Positions 7,377-13,989 of a stretch of 24,502 nt of DNA are shown here, in pieces (positions within the stretch are counted from its first letter, which is position 1; the number at the start of each line of letters is the position of its first letter). The notes under the pieces are model-generated. The model saw only the letters and a program-made list of their open reading frames with translations, was not told the DNA's origin and made no database searches. The stretch covers positions 1 to 24,502 of IMG/VR virus record IMGVR_UViG_3300044644_001149, one strand, 5' to 3'. The position numbers were made by a program, and so were the translations under genes. The stretch is from a virus.

Positions 7377-8657
7377 ATGAAGAGTTTCTCCCAATTTTTA
7401 TTTGAAGCAGCACAATCACAAGCATCAATGCAAGCAAAAAAACTTGGATTGCGTGGAGATGGCCACGGTGGTTGGTTAGATCGTTCTGGGAAAACCATAG
7501 CAAGAACTGAAGATGGGAAATTAAAGTTTATTGATGGACGACAAGCATCAACAAAACAGGAACCAAAACAATCCGTAGGATCTACTCCTACACAACAATC
7601 AAAAACAGTAACTTCCACACCTACTACTTCTACTCCTCAAAAACCGAAAGTAGAACCTAAAGATCAAGTACCAAAAGAAGGTGATACTCTTACTGTAGTC
7701 TTTGGAAGATTTAATCCTCCAACAATAGGACACGAAAAACTTTTACAATCAGCAAAAAGAATTTCTGTTGGTGGAGATGTCAAAATATATCCATCAAGAA
7801 CTCAAGATCCTAAAAAGAATCCTTTGCCACCAGATACAAAAATCTCATATATGAGAAAAATGTTTCCAAATTTTGATGAAAATATTATTAATGATCCAAA
7901 TATGAAAACAATTTTTGATGTTCTTATAAATGCAAATAAAGAGGGATATTCAAATATTAATTTAGTGGTAGGTTCTGATCGTCAATCTGAATTTGAAAAT
8001 CTAGCTCAAAAGTATAATGGTGATTTGTATACTTTTGATTTAATTCGGGTTGTTTCTGCAGGTATAAGAGATGCTGATGCTGAGGGTGTGGAGGGAATGT
8101 CAGCTTCTAAAATGAGAAAAGCAGTAATGGATAATGATTTTAATTCATTCCGTAGAGGAACTCCAAAAACACTAGATGATGGAGACACTCAAGCACTTTT
8201 TGATGCTGTTCGTCAGGGAATGGGTGTTAAGAAAACAAAAGTTAAAAAAGAATCATATTCACTTTGGGAAATTGCTCCAAAGTTTGATATGAAAAATCTT
8301 CGTGAAAATTATGTAAGAGGTAATATCTTTAGAATAGGTGACAAAGTGGAAAATTTAAATACTGGATTGATTGGAGAAGTAATGCGTAGAGGAACCAATC
8401 ATCTTATTTGTGTAACTGAAGAGGGTTATATGTTTAAATCTTGGATTAAAGATTTGATGGAATATACTGAAGTAAAAATGGATAAAATGTATAGACTTCC
8501 TGGAAAGCCAAATACATTGGTAGGAACCACTGGATATTTGAAATATGCAGCACAACAAACTCCAGATTCAAAACTTGGAAAGAAAAATTTGCAACAAGGT
8601 GGCAGGGCATTTTTGGATTTCATAAATAAGTATAAGAAAAAGAAAGTAAGTGCTTAA
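7377..8657 (+). CDS. nucleotidyltransferase with capsid-targeting-like N-terminus (426 aa)
   Basis: Multi-domain protein. Residues 1-11 (MKSFSQFLFEA) closely resemble the T4 internal-protein capsid-targeting peptide, which I recall as MKTYQEFIAEA, with the cleavage point LFE10|A11 at the same position. Residues 56-100 are a Ser/Thr/Pro/Gln linker. Residues 104-285 form a cytidylyltransferase/NMN adenylyltransferase-type domain: FGRFNPPTIGH (109-119, HxGH-like as TIGH), a basic SYMRKMF segment near 157 and MSASKMRKAV (241-250, matching the ISxxxxR motif). Residues 316-360 look like a KOW/SH3-like barrel, and the end is Lys-rich. Known nucleotidyltransferases of this class join a nucleotide to a phosphate-bearing substrate; the substrate here is unknown (NMN or phosphopantetheine are candidates). 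Late promoters at 7326 and 7349 and flanking virion genes fit a packaged, injected enzyme. Packaging is inferred. Confidence 0.85.
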   Translation: MKSFSQFLFEAAQSQASMQAKKLGLRGDGHGGWLDRSGKTIARTEDGKLKFIDGRQASTKQEPKQSVGSTPTQQSKTVTSTPTTSTPQKPKVEPKDQVPKEGDTLTVVFGRFNPPTIGHEKLLQSAKRISVGGDVKIYPSRTQDPKKNPLPPDTKISYMRKMFPNFDENIINDPNMKTIFDVLINANKEGYSNINLVVGSDRQSEFENLAQKYNGDLYTFDLIRVVSAGIRDADAEGVEGMSASKMRKAVMDNDFNSFRRGTPKTLDDGDTQALFDAVRQGMGVKKTKVKKESYSLWEIAPKFDMKNLRENYVRGNIFRIGDKVENLNTGLIGEVMRRGTNHLICVTEEGYMFKSWIKDLMEYTEVKMDKMYRLPGKPNTLVGTTGYLKYAAQQTPDSKLGKKNLQQGGRAFLDFINKYKKKKVSA

Positions 8658-8659
8658 AA

Positions 8660-10705
8660 ATGTCCACTAATTCTCTGAATGATATTTCTAAAATATATCT
8701 GGAACAGGTCGCTGTTTCTGAAGCAAAAGTAGATAAATTAAAACCAGAGCACGAAAGGGCCACTGCAAGAGATAAAAGAAGTGAATTTTCTGATCTTCCA
8801 GGATCTGGTGCAAGACGTGCGAGAAGAATTGCTCATCGAGAAAGAGATGAAATGAGAAAGGATGCGAAAGATATTCGTAGGGGTAGATTAGATGCACCTC
8901 AATTTCAGGGAAAGACTGGGCAAGAACGCATTACCCAAGTTAAAAAAGCAATGGGTATGAAGGAAGAAAAAAAACCCAATGATGGCAATCTAGCAAATAA
9001 TTATCCTCCATATGATAAAGTCACCAGAGGAGATGTAATTGCTGGTAGACTTGGTAAAGATGAAATGGGTGGAAAGAAAAAAGTAACTAAAGAAGGATAT
9101 TCTAATTGGAGACAAGATCTTTCTGAAGTTCTTGGTAATGTAAAGGACGATAAAAAAATTGCAGAGAAAAAAATTAATAATAAAATTACAATTAATCCTA
9201 AACTTGATCTTGGTGAAGCAATTGAAAATCTTGGTGGATCTTTAGTTGAAATGGTAGAACTTGATGAAGAATTTATTTATGAAACTGCTAATATTGCAAC
9301 TGAATATTTTTATGAAATGGGTTTGAATGAGTTTGGGATTGGCATTTTAATTGAAGAACTTGGACTTGAAGGTTTTGTTGATTTTGTCTTTGAATTATCT
9401 GAGGAATATACTTTAACTGAAGCAAGAAGAAGTGGTAAAATTGAACCAGTGACTGCCAAAGGAACGGCATTTAAATCTGGAAAACCGACTGGAAAATCAT
9501 TACAAAGACTTCGTGCCCAAAAAGCAGCAAGAAAAGAAGCAGAAGCAAAAGCATCTTCATCAAAACCATCAGGAATGAAAGCAGCACTTCAAAGACAGTC
9601 TGCTGTTGCAAGTGCTAAAAAACAACAACCCACAAAAAAACCAATTAAGGATAGAATTGCTAAAGGAGTTTTAAGTGCTCTTGATGCATATCAGAAGGGT
9701 ATGGAACGTCATAGAGCAGCAACTGCAACTGCTGGTAAAGCATTGAGAGTTGCTGGAAAGGGTGCTTCTGAGTTTGGAAGAGGAGTTGCCTCTGGAGTAA
9801 AAACTGTAGGTAAAGTTGCAAAAGATGTTCGTAGAGTTGTTGGGGAAAGTGAAGAAATTGATGAAGCAAAAGTAGAATCTGGGGAAAGTGAAGCAACTAA
9901 AAAGGACATCAGAAGTCGTCGTTATGTTGAAAAAACAAAAGGTGCCGAAGGTGTAAGAAATTATGATGCAATGGGTTCTACTGCTCCTAATTGGGTGACT
10001 GCAGCAAGACGTAGAGCACATAAAGCGGAAAGAGGAATTAAAAGAGAAGAGTTTGAATTGGATGAAAAAACTTTAAGTGCTGCTGAGACTAAAAAAAAAG
10101 AAGAAATTGTAAAGTCAATGAAGGATAAAGCAGCAGATTTTGAAAAGAGATATCCTGGTCGTGGTAAAGAAGTGATGTATGCGACTGCTACTAAGATGGC
10201 AAAGAAAATGTCTGAGCAGGCAATGGAACTACAACCAAAATCTCAGCAATCATCACAACCTCAAAAATCAGATCAGCAACAAAAAAAGTTGCAGCAACAA
10301 CAAGATAGAATGAGACAACAAGAAGTTCAAATTCTTCAAAGAAAACTTCAAACATTAAGATCTGCTCCTAAAGGATCTGATCCTTCTATTATGGCTGGAT
10401 ATGAACCAGAAGGTGGAATGGTTGATGAGGCAAGATCTTCAGAAAAGCGTGGATTGGGTTCTCCCGAATCACCATTATCGTATCCAGGAAGAACGGTACA
10501 AAAACAAAGAGGTGAAAGGGGTGGAAGGCACCAATATAGTGGTAGTGTAGAATATGGTGGTGCAGCTGCAGAGAGGGGCAAAAAGAAATCAGATCCTTAT
10601 TCTCAGGCACAAAGATTGAGAAAACTTAGTAATTATCCTGAAATTACTGGAAAATATTCTGGGATGCAAAGTAAAAAAAGAGATATTGGATCCAGATTTG
10701 ACTGA
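8660..10705 (+). CDS. large low-complexity virion structural protein, likely processed (681 aa)
   Basis: Likely cyanophage structural or internal head protein. It begins three bases after the upstream stop with no ribosome binding site of its own, so it is probably coupled. Residues 22-180 are basic and helical, 181-250 acidic. Residues 255-395 are Lys/Ala/Gly-rich, resembling the body of the gene at 6249. Residues 495-515 hold the segment RYPGRGKEVMYATATKMAKK, which I recall from other marine T4-like virion proteins. Residues 520-560 are a Gln-rich coiled coil, and the tail is Arg/Gly/Ser-rich. Matches to the gp21 cleavage rule lie at VSE21|A, LGE186|A, LTE254|A, IDE402|A and VDE590|A, near changes in composition. 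Function is unproven; an injected DNA-binding protein or a scaffold are the main options. Confidence 0.78.
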   Translation: MSTNSLNDISKIYLEQVAVSEAKVDKLKPEHERATARDKRSEFSDLPGSGARRARRIAHRERDEMRKDAKDIRRGRLDAPQFQGKTGQERITQVKKAMGMKEEKKPNDGNLANNYPPYDKVTRGDVIAGRLGKDEMGGKKKVTKEGYSNWRQDLSEVLGNVKDDKKIAEKKINNKITINPKLDLGEAIENLGGSLVEMVELDEEFIYETANIATEYFYEMGLNEFGIGILIEELGLEGFVDFVFELSEEYTLTEARRSGKIEPVTAKGTAFKSGKPTGKSLQRLRAQKAARKEAEAKASSSKPSGMKAALQRQSAVASAKKQQPTKKPIKDRIAKGVLSALDAYQKGMERHRAATATAGKALRVAGKGASEFGRGVASGVKTVGKVAKDVRRVVGESEEIDEAKVESGESEATKKDIRSRRYVEKTKGAEGVRNYDAMGSTAPNWVTAARRRAHKAERGIKREEFELDEKTLSAAETKKKEEIVKSMKDKAADFEKRYPGRGKEVMYATATKMAKKMSEQAMELQPKSQQSSQPQKSDQQQKKLQQQQDRMRQQEVQILQRKLQTLRSAPKGSDPSIMAGYEPEGGMVDEARSSEKRGLGSPESPLSYPGRTVQKQRGERGGRHQYSGSVEYGGAAAERGKKKSDPYSQAQRLRKLSNYPEITGKYSGMQSKKRDIGSRFD

Positions 10706-10727
10706 TCGTTAAAAAAGGTTAAATTGT

Positions 10728-10735
10728 CTAAATAA
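10728..10735 (+). promoter_or_regulatory. weak late-promoter-like CTAAATAA
   Basis: Partial match to the late box, about 30 bases before the ATG of the 56-aa gene. It is the only promoter-like motif in the 60-base gap, but the match is poor. Confidence 0.25.
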
Positions 10736-10765
10736 GTTAGGACATTTCCAAAAACGGAGGACATT

Positions 10766-10936
10766 ATGGGAGTACTTGTAGAACTAGTAAAACCAATTAT
10801 TCTTGCAGCAATGAATTCTTGTCATACCAAAAAACTTGTATGCGATCTCTTAGATCGTTATGTCAAGACTACTGACAATGATGTTGATAATGTTATTGCA
10901 TTAACTGTAAGAACAGCATTACTTAAAAATTGCTGA
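10766..10936 (+). CDS. hypothetical 56-aa protein
   Basis: I do not recognise a function. Translation is well supported by a strong ribosome binding site GGAGG at 10756-10760, five bases before ATG 10766, which is rare among the late genes here. The 56-aa product starts with a hydrophobic stretch (MGVLVELVKPIILAAMN, possibly membrane-associated) and contains three cysteines, including one as the last residue. The rest is helical and polar. It lies alone between the 681-aa structural gene and a terminator at 10962. It may be a small virion or lysis-related peptide; that is a guess from position only. Confidence 0.72.
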   Translation: MGVLVELVKPIILAAMNSCHTKKLVCDLLDRYVKTTDNDVDNVIALTVRTALLKNC

Positions 10937-10961
10937 TAAGTAAACAAAATTTACTTCAAGG

Positions 10962-10990
10962 GAGATCCTTAAGTGGGGTCTCTTTTTTTT
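10962..10990 (+). terminator. intrinsic terminator
   Basis: Stem GAGATCC (10962-10968), loop TTAAGTG, stem GGGTCTC (10976-10982) with one T-G pair, then eight T (10983-10990). It ends transcription after the 56-aa gene. The last T starts a late promoter. Confidence 0.87.
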
Positions 10991-10997
10991 ATAAATA
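10990..10997 (+). promoter_or_regulatory. T4-type late promoter TATAAATA
   Basis: Exact TATAAATA fused to the terminator T-tract. Expected start is near 11003. The gene at 11030 has GGAAGAAG (11019-11026) just upstream of its ATG. Confidence 0.87.
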
Positions 10998-11029
10998 TCT
11001 TATAGAAATAACTTTTACGGAAGAAGAAC

Positions 11030-11791
11030 ATGGCACTCTGGGGAAATAATGATGCTAAAGGTTCTGGTGGAACAGTATCTCTCAATTATGATACTCTTAT
11101 TGTAACTGGTAGTGGAACCACTTTTGGGCAAGTAGGTGCTGCTGCAACTGGTGATGTAATTAGATTTGGTAGTAGAACGGGTACTTATTATGGTGATGCA
11201 GTAATTGTTGGTATTGAAAGTGCAACCCAACTTTCTATTGGTAGAACCTCTGGGTTAAGTGGTGCTGCTATTTCTGGAGTTCAATTTGATGTTAGTGAGC
11301 TTCCAAAATATACAATTAAAGATAAAAGATATCAACAGATTTTTACAGATTCCACTGAAACTTCACTTGTTCTTTCTACAACAGCATCTTTAACTGCTGG
11401 CATTGGAACAGGTATTGTATACGTTGAAAGTACAACAGGAATCACTACTGGAGACACTCTTGTAAGTGGTAATACATCAAAGGTTGTGGTTTCTTTTGCT
11501 TCAACATCTGTTTCTCTTGCATCTACAATTGCATCTGCAATTGCTTCAGGGAGTAAGGTTGATTTTACTAGAGTGACTGGTGGTTATGAAGCATCAATTT
11601 ATGGTGTTGCTGAAGGTGGAATGGATTCTGCTGCAGGCACTGTATATGAATTAACTCACGAAGGTTGGGTTGGTATTCAAACTTATATGGATGCGGAAGG
11701 AAATCTAAGAGTTAAAAAAGAGACTCTTGTGGCAATGTCTGGAATTACCACTGGAAATATTCCTTTATATGATAGTAACCCATTGGTTTGA
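11030..11791 (+). CDS. virion structural protein, MALWGNN type (253 aa)
   Basis: A Gly/Ser/Thr-rich, beta-strand-dominated protein beginning MALWGNNDAKGSG, a start I recall from conserved structural proteins of marine T4-like phages; its exact place in the particle is not known to me. Residues 5-90 are beta-rich with many Gly-Thr repeats. Residues 120-185 are almost entirely Ser/Thr/Ala/Gly/Val (for example STTGITTGDTLVSG). The C-terminal 60 residues hold the aromatic HEGWVGIQTYMDAEGNLR segment. There are no cysteines, and no signal peptide. A perfect late promoter and a good ribosome binding site predict high late expression. A neck, tail or capsid-decoration role are all possible. The next gene starts six bases after its stop. 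Confidence 0.8.
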   Translation: MALWGNNDAKGSGGTVSLNYDTLIVTGSGTTFGQVGAAATGDVIRFGSRTGTYYGDAVIVGIESATQLSIGRTSGLSGAAISGVQFDVSELPKYTIKDKRYQQIFTDSTETSLVLSTTASLTAGIGTGIVYVESTTGITTGDTLVSGNTSKVVVSFASTSVSLASTIASAIASGSKVDFTRVTGGYEASIYGVAEGGMDSAAGTVYELTHEGWVGIQTYMDAEGNLRVKKETLVAMSGITTGNIPLYDSNPLV

Positions 11792-11797
11792 TAATAT

Positions 11798-12190
11798 ATG
11801 ATTTTTAATGAATTGAATGAGGATAATTTTCTTTTATTTGCAATTAAACATTATGAAAATCCTCAAGCAGTAACTAGAGAAGATTTTGATAAAGATCTAA
11901 ATCATTTTAAGTATATTAAAAGATTACTGAAAAGATATAAAAATAATGGTGAACTTAAAACTCACCTTCTTCTCAATCACTTTATTATTCTTTATAATAT
12001 TTTTGGAGAAGCAACAACTCCTATGTTGTTTTTTAAAATTGAAAAAGACCTTTGGTCTCCTGTGAAAAGTTTTATTATTTTTTTGAATAGACTTCCAGAA
12101 TATCCAAAGTCAAGCATTCACGATATACAAGTTGATTTAAATTGTTTATCAAAACTTCAACAAATCTATAATGGACCACAAGAAACTTGA
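11798..12190 (+). CDS. conserved hypothetical protein of the late operon (130 aa)
   Basis: I do not recognise a function, but the type (MIFNELNEDNFLLFAIKHY...) looks like a small helical protein widely seen beside virion genes in marine T4-like phages. It is all-helical in appearance, rich in Leu, Ile, Phe, Asn and Lys, with a basic middle (YIKRLLKRYKNNGE). It also has a hydrophobic region around residues 52-75, which is probably a buried core rather than a membrane span. The ATG is six bases downstream of the structural gene stop, so it shares the late promoter at 10990. Its last 20 bases overlap the next gene in another frame. Confidence 0.7.
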   Translation: MIFNELNEDNFLLFAIKHYENPQAVTREDFDKDLNHFKYIKRLLKRYKNNGELKTHLLLNHFIILYNIFGEATTPMLFFKIEKDLWSPVKSFIIFLNRLPEYPKSSIHDIQVDLNCLSKLQQIYNGPQET

Positions 12191-12374
12191 TAAGATTATT
12201 TCAATCATCCGTGAGCAAATGGTAGCAAATGCTCCTGGAGGATCTGGTGGATTTAGCGGATCTGTTGACCCGAAAGGTCCTACTGCTGGGTTTGATCCTA
12301 TTATGGGGAAAGTTCAAAAAAGATATATGAAAGGAAAAAGAAAACCGTGGTTAGATTATCTAAAAAATAAATAA
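12171..12374 (+). CDS. hypothetical basic protein of the late operon (67 aa)
   Basis: Small protein in three parts: a charged helix (MDHKKLDKIISIIREQM), a Gly/Pro/Ser-rich linker (residues 21-47, with GFDPIMGKV), and a strongly basic end (KRYMKGKRKPWLDYLKNK). I have a memory of similar basic tails (GFDP.MGK.....RR) in other marine phages, always hypothetical. It overlaps the upstream gene by 20 bases, so it is probably translated by re-initiation. The basic tail may bind DNA or an acidic partner in the virion. The stop TAA lies within a late promoter motif. Confidence 0.65.
   Translation: MDHKKLDKIISIIREQMVANAPGGSGGFSGSVDPKGPTAGFDPIMGKVQKRYMKGKRKPWLDYLKNK
12366..12373 (+). promoter_or_regulatory. 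late promoter variant AATAAATA
   Basis: AATAAATA overlapping the stop of the 67-aa gene; expected start is near 12379, leading into the membrane protein gene at 12430. Confidence 0.6.
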
Positions 12375-12429
12375 CTATAGAAAATTCTGATTTACTACTT
12401 GAATCGAAGCAAACAAACTATCTAGAGAA

Positions 12430-12846
12430 ATGTCAGACGAAGTAGTAAAAGTTGCCGTTCTAGAGCAAAAATTTGCTGATTTTATTAATATTGTAAACAA
12501 ATTAGATGATGCTATACAAAAGTTAAGTGAAGTTAATACGAATGTAATTAAAATGCTTGCAGTTCACGATGAAAAAATTGATCAGTGTAATAAAACTGAT
12601 GATTTGTTTCTCAAAATGATCGATGATATTCGTGATGAAAATGCGGAAGATCATCAAAAGTCTAATGAAAGAATTTTAGCTTTGGAAAAAGAAATTGGTG
12701 AAGTCTCGAAAATAAAGTGGATGACGATAGGATGTGGAGTTGTTTTAGCAGTTCTTGCAACTTCTTTTTCCACATTAGCATCTGGTTGGTGGACACCAGC
12801 AGGAATGAGAGATGCTAGAGATATTCACCAGTCTAGTCTCAAGTAA
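12430..12846 (+). CDS. coiled-coil protein with one C-terminal membrane segment (138 aa)
   Basis: Residues 1-95 are a long charged coiled coil (EQKFADFINIVNKLDDAIQK and following heptads), and residues 97-120 form one hydrophobic span (MTIGCGVVLAVLATSFSTLA). After that comes a short polar tail with GWWTP. The product would be an anchored protein with the coiled coil on one side of the membrane. Similar architecture occurs in holin-like or other phage membrane proteins, but a single span and long soluble arm also fit a chaperone or a superinfection factor. It follows its own late promoter (AATAAATA at 12366), so expression late with lysis functions is plausible. I do not claim a holin function. 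Confidence 0.72.
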   Translation: MSDEVVKVAVLEQKFADFINIVNKLDDAIQKLSEVNTNVIKMLAVHDEKIDQCNKTDDLFLKMIDDIRDENAEDHQKSNERILALEKEIGEVSKIKWMTIGCGVVLAVLATSFSTLASGWWTPAGMRDARDIHQSSLK

Positions 12847-12854
12847 AATAAATA
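12847..12854 (+). promoter_or_regulatory. late promoter variant AATAAATA
   Basis: Lies immediately after the stop of the membrane protein gene. Expected start is near 12860, three bases before a perfect 7-bp hairpin at 12863-12879. Confidence 0.5.
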
Positions 12855-12862
12855 ATTGAGTG

Positions 12863-12879
12863 TTGGCATAAGATGCCAA
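12863..12879 (+). other. perfect hairpin containing the start of a small ORF
   Basis: TTGGCAT (12863-12869), loop AAG, ATGCCAA (12873-12879). There is no T-run after it, so it is not an ordinary terminator. The right arm begins with the ATG of a 37-codon ORF. Confidence 0.55.
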
Positions 12880-12986
12880 TGAAACCCCCAAAAAAAGTCA
12901 CCCTCTACTCACTACAAAAAGCTACTAACGCAGTCATTAAATGGACCGCAATAATGACTGCTCTTTGCCTTGACAAAGTACGATAG
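12873..12986 (+). CDS. possible 37-aa basic peptide
   Basis: ATG at 12873, with a second in-frame ATG at 12879, gives a short peptide rich in Lys, Thr and Ala (MPMKPPKKVTLYSLQKATNA at the start). A hydrophobic stretch follows (VIKWTAIMTALCL). It is the only ORF between the membrane protein gene and the primase promoter. No ribosome binding site is visible, and the start is inside a hairpin. It may equally be noncoding spacer. Confidence 0.3.
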   Translation: MPMKPPKKVTLYSLQKATNAVIKWTAIMTALCLDKVR

Positions 12987-12997
12987 TTTGATAGAAT
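12970..12997 (+). promoter_or_regulatory. sigma70-like promoter for primase-nrdA-nrdB
   Basis: TTGACA (12970-12975), 16-base spacer, TAGAAT (12992-12997). Expected start is near 13004, about 17 bases before the primase ATG. A perfect -35 box suggests early transcription by host polymerase. Confidence 0.65.
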
Positions 12998-13020
12998 AGA
13001 ATACCAGTGATGTCTTGTTT

Positions 13021-13989
13021 ATGGACTTTGTTGATGTAAAATACATCAATTTGATTTCTTCCCGATTCCAAAAGTTTAAGAAAGTAAAGAATAATCTTTA
13101 TAACTTTAGGTGTCCGATTTGTGGAGACTCTCAAAGGAATAAAAATAAAGCACGGGGATATCTCTATCAAGTTAAAAATAATACAAACTTTAAGTGTCAT
13201 AATTGTGGAATTAATATATCATTTAACAATTTTCTTAAACAGATAGATTCGACAATTCACAAACAATATACTTTTGATAAGTTCAAAGAAGGACATACTG
13301 GCAAGAATTTTACAGTTGAAGAACCTGTATTTAATTTTGAAGTACCTCAATTCAAACCGAAGTTAAATTTGCCAAAAGCAACAGAAAATCAAAAAGCAAA
13401 AGACTACTTAGAAAGTAGAAAACTAAATCCGGATAAATTTTATTACACAGATAAATTTAAATCGTGGACAAATTCTATAAAAGAAGTCTTCGATGATACT
13501 ATTAAAGATGAACCTAGGATTATCATTCCTTTGTTCTATCAAAATACTTTAGTTGGATTTCAAGGTAGAGCACTTGGTCCAAGTAAGATTAAATATATTA
13601 CTGTGATGCTTAGTGATGACGCACCAAAAATCTATGGACTCGATGAAGTTCAAAAAGACAAAACTGTATATGTCACCGAAGGACCATTTGACTCAACATT
13701 CATTTCAAATGCGATTGCTATGTGTGGAGCTGATGGTGATGTTAGTAAGTGGGGCATTGGTGATCCTGTTTGGATATACGATAACGAACCACGTAATTCA
13801 GAAATCCTATCAAGAATTTCCCGTGTTATTGAAATGGGACAAAAAGTTGTCATCTGGCCTTCATCAATAAAAGAGAAGGATATCAATGATATGGTTTTGT
13901 CTGGACTTGATATTCAGAACGTGATAAAATCTAACGTGTATTCTGGATTAGAAGCAAAACTTAAATTTACTACCTGGAAAAAAGTATGA
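13021..13989 (+). CDS. 61: DNA primase, T4 gp61-like
   Basis: Primase that makes RNA primers for lagging-strand synthesis with the gp41 helicase. The N-terminal zinc ribbon is visible as CPICGD (Cys 31 and 34) and CHNCG (Cys 59 and 62). The TOPRIM-like catalytic region carries VTEGPFDS in the middle third and YDNEPRN about 40 residues later. Length (322 aa) is close to T4 gp61 (342 aa). ATG 13021 is chosen over an in-frame TTG at 13015; no good ribosome binding site is visible for either. The stop overlaps the nrdA ATG (ATGA at 13986-13989), so primase and reductase are translated from one mRNA. An early-type promoter lies just upstream. Confidence 0.92.
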   Translation: MDFVDVKYINLISSRFQKFKKVKNNLYNFRCPICGDSQRNKNKARGYLYQVKNNTNFKCHNCGINISFNNFLKQIDSTIHKQYTFDKFKEGHTGKNFTVEEPVFNFEVPQFKPKLNLPKATENQKAKDYLESRKLNPDKFYYTDKFKSWTNSIKEVFDDTIKDEPRIIIPLFYQNTLVGFQGRALGPSKIKYITVMLSDDAPKIYGLDEVQKDKTVYVTEGPFDSTFISNAIAMCGADGDVSKWGIGDPVWIYDNEPRNSEILSRISRVIEMGQKVVIWPSSIKEKDINDMVLSGLDIQNVIKSNVYSGLEAKLKFTTWKKV

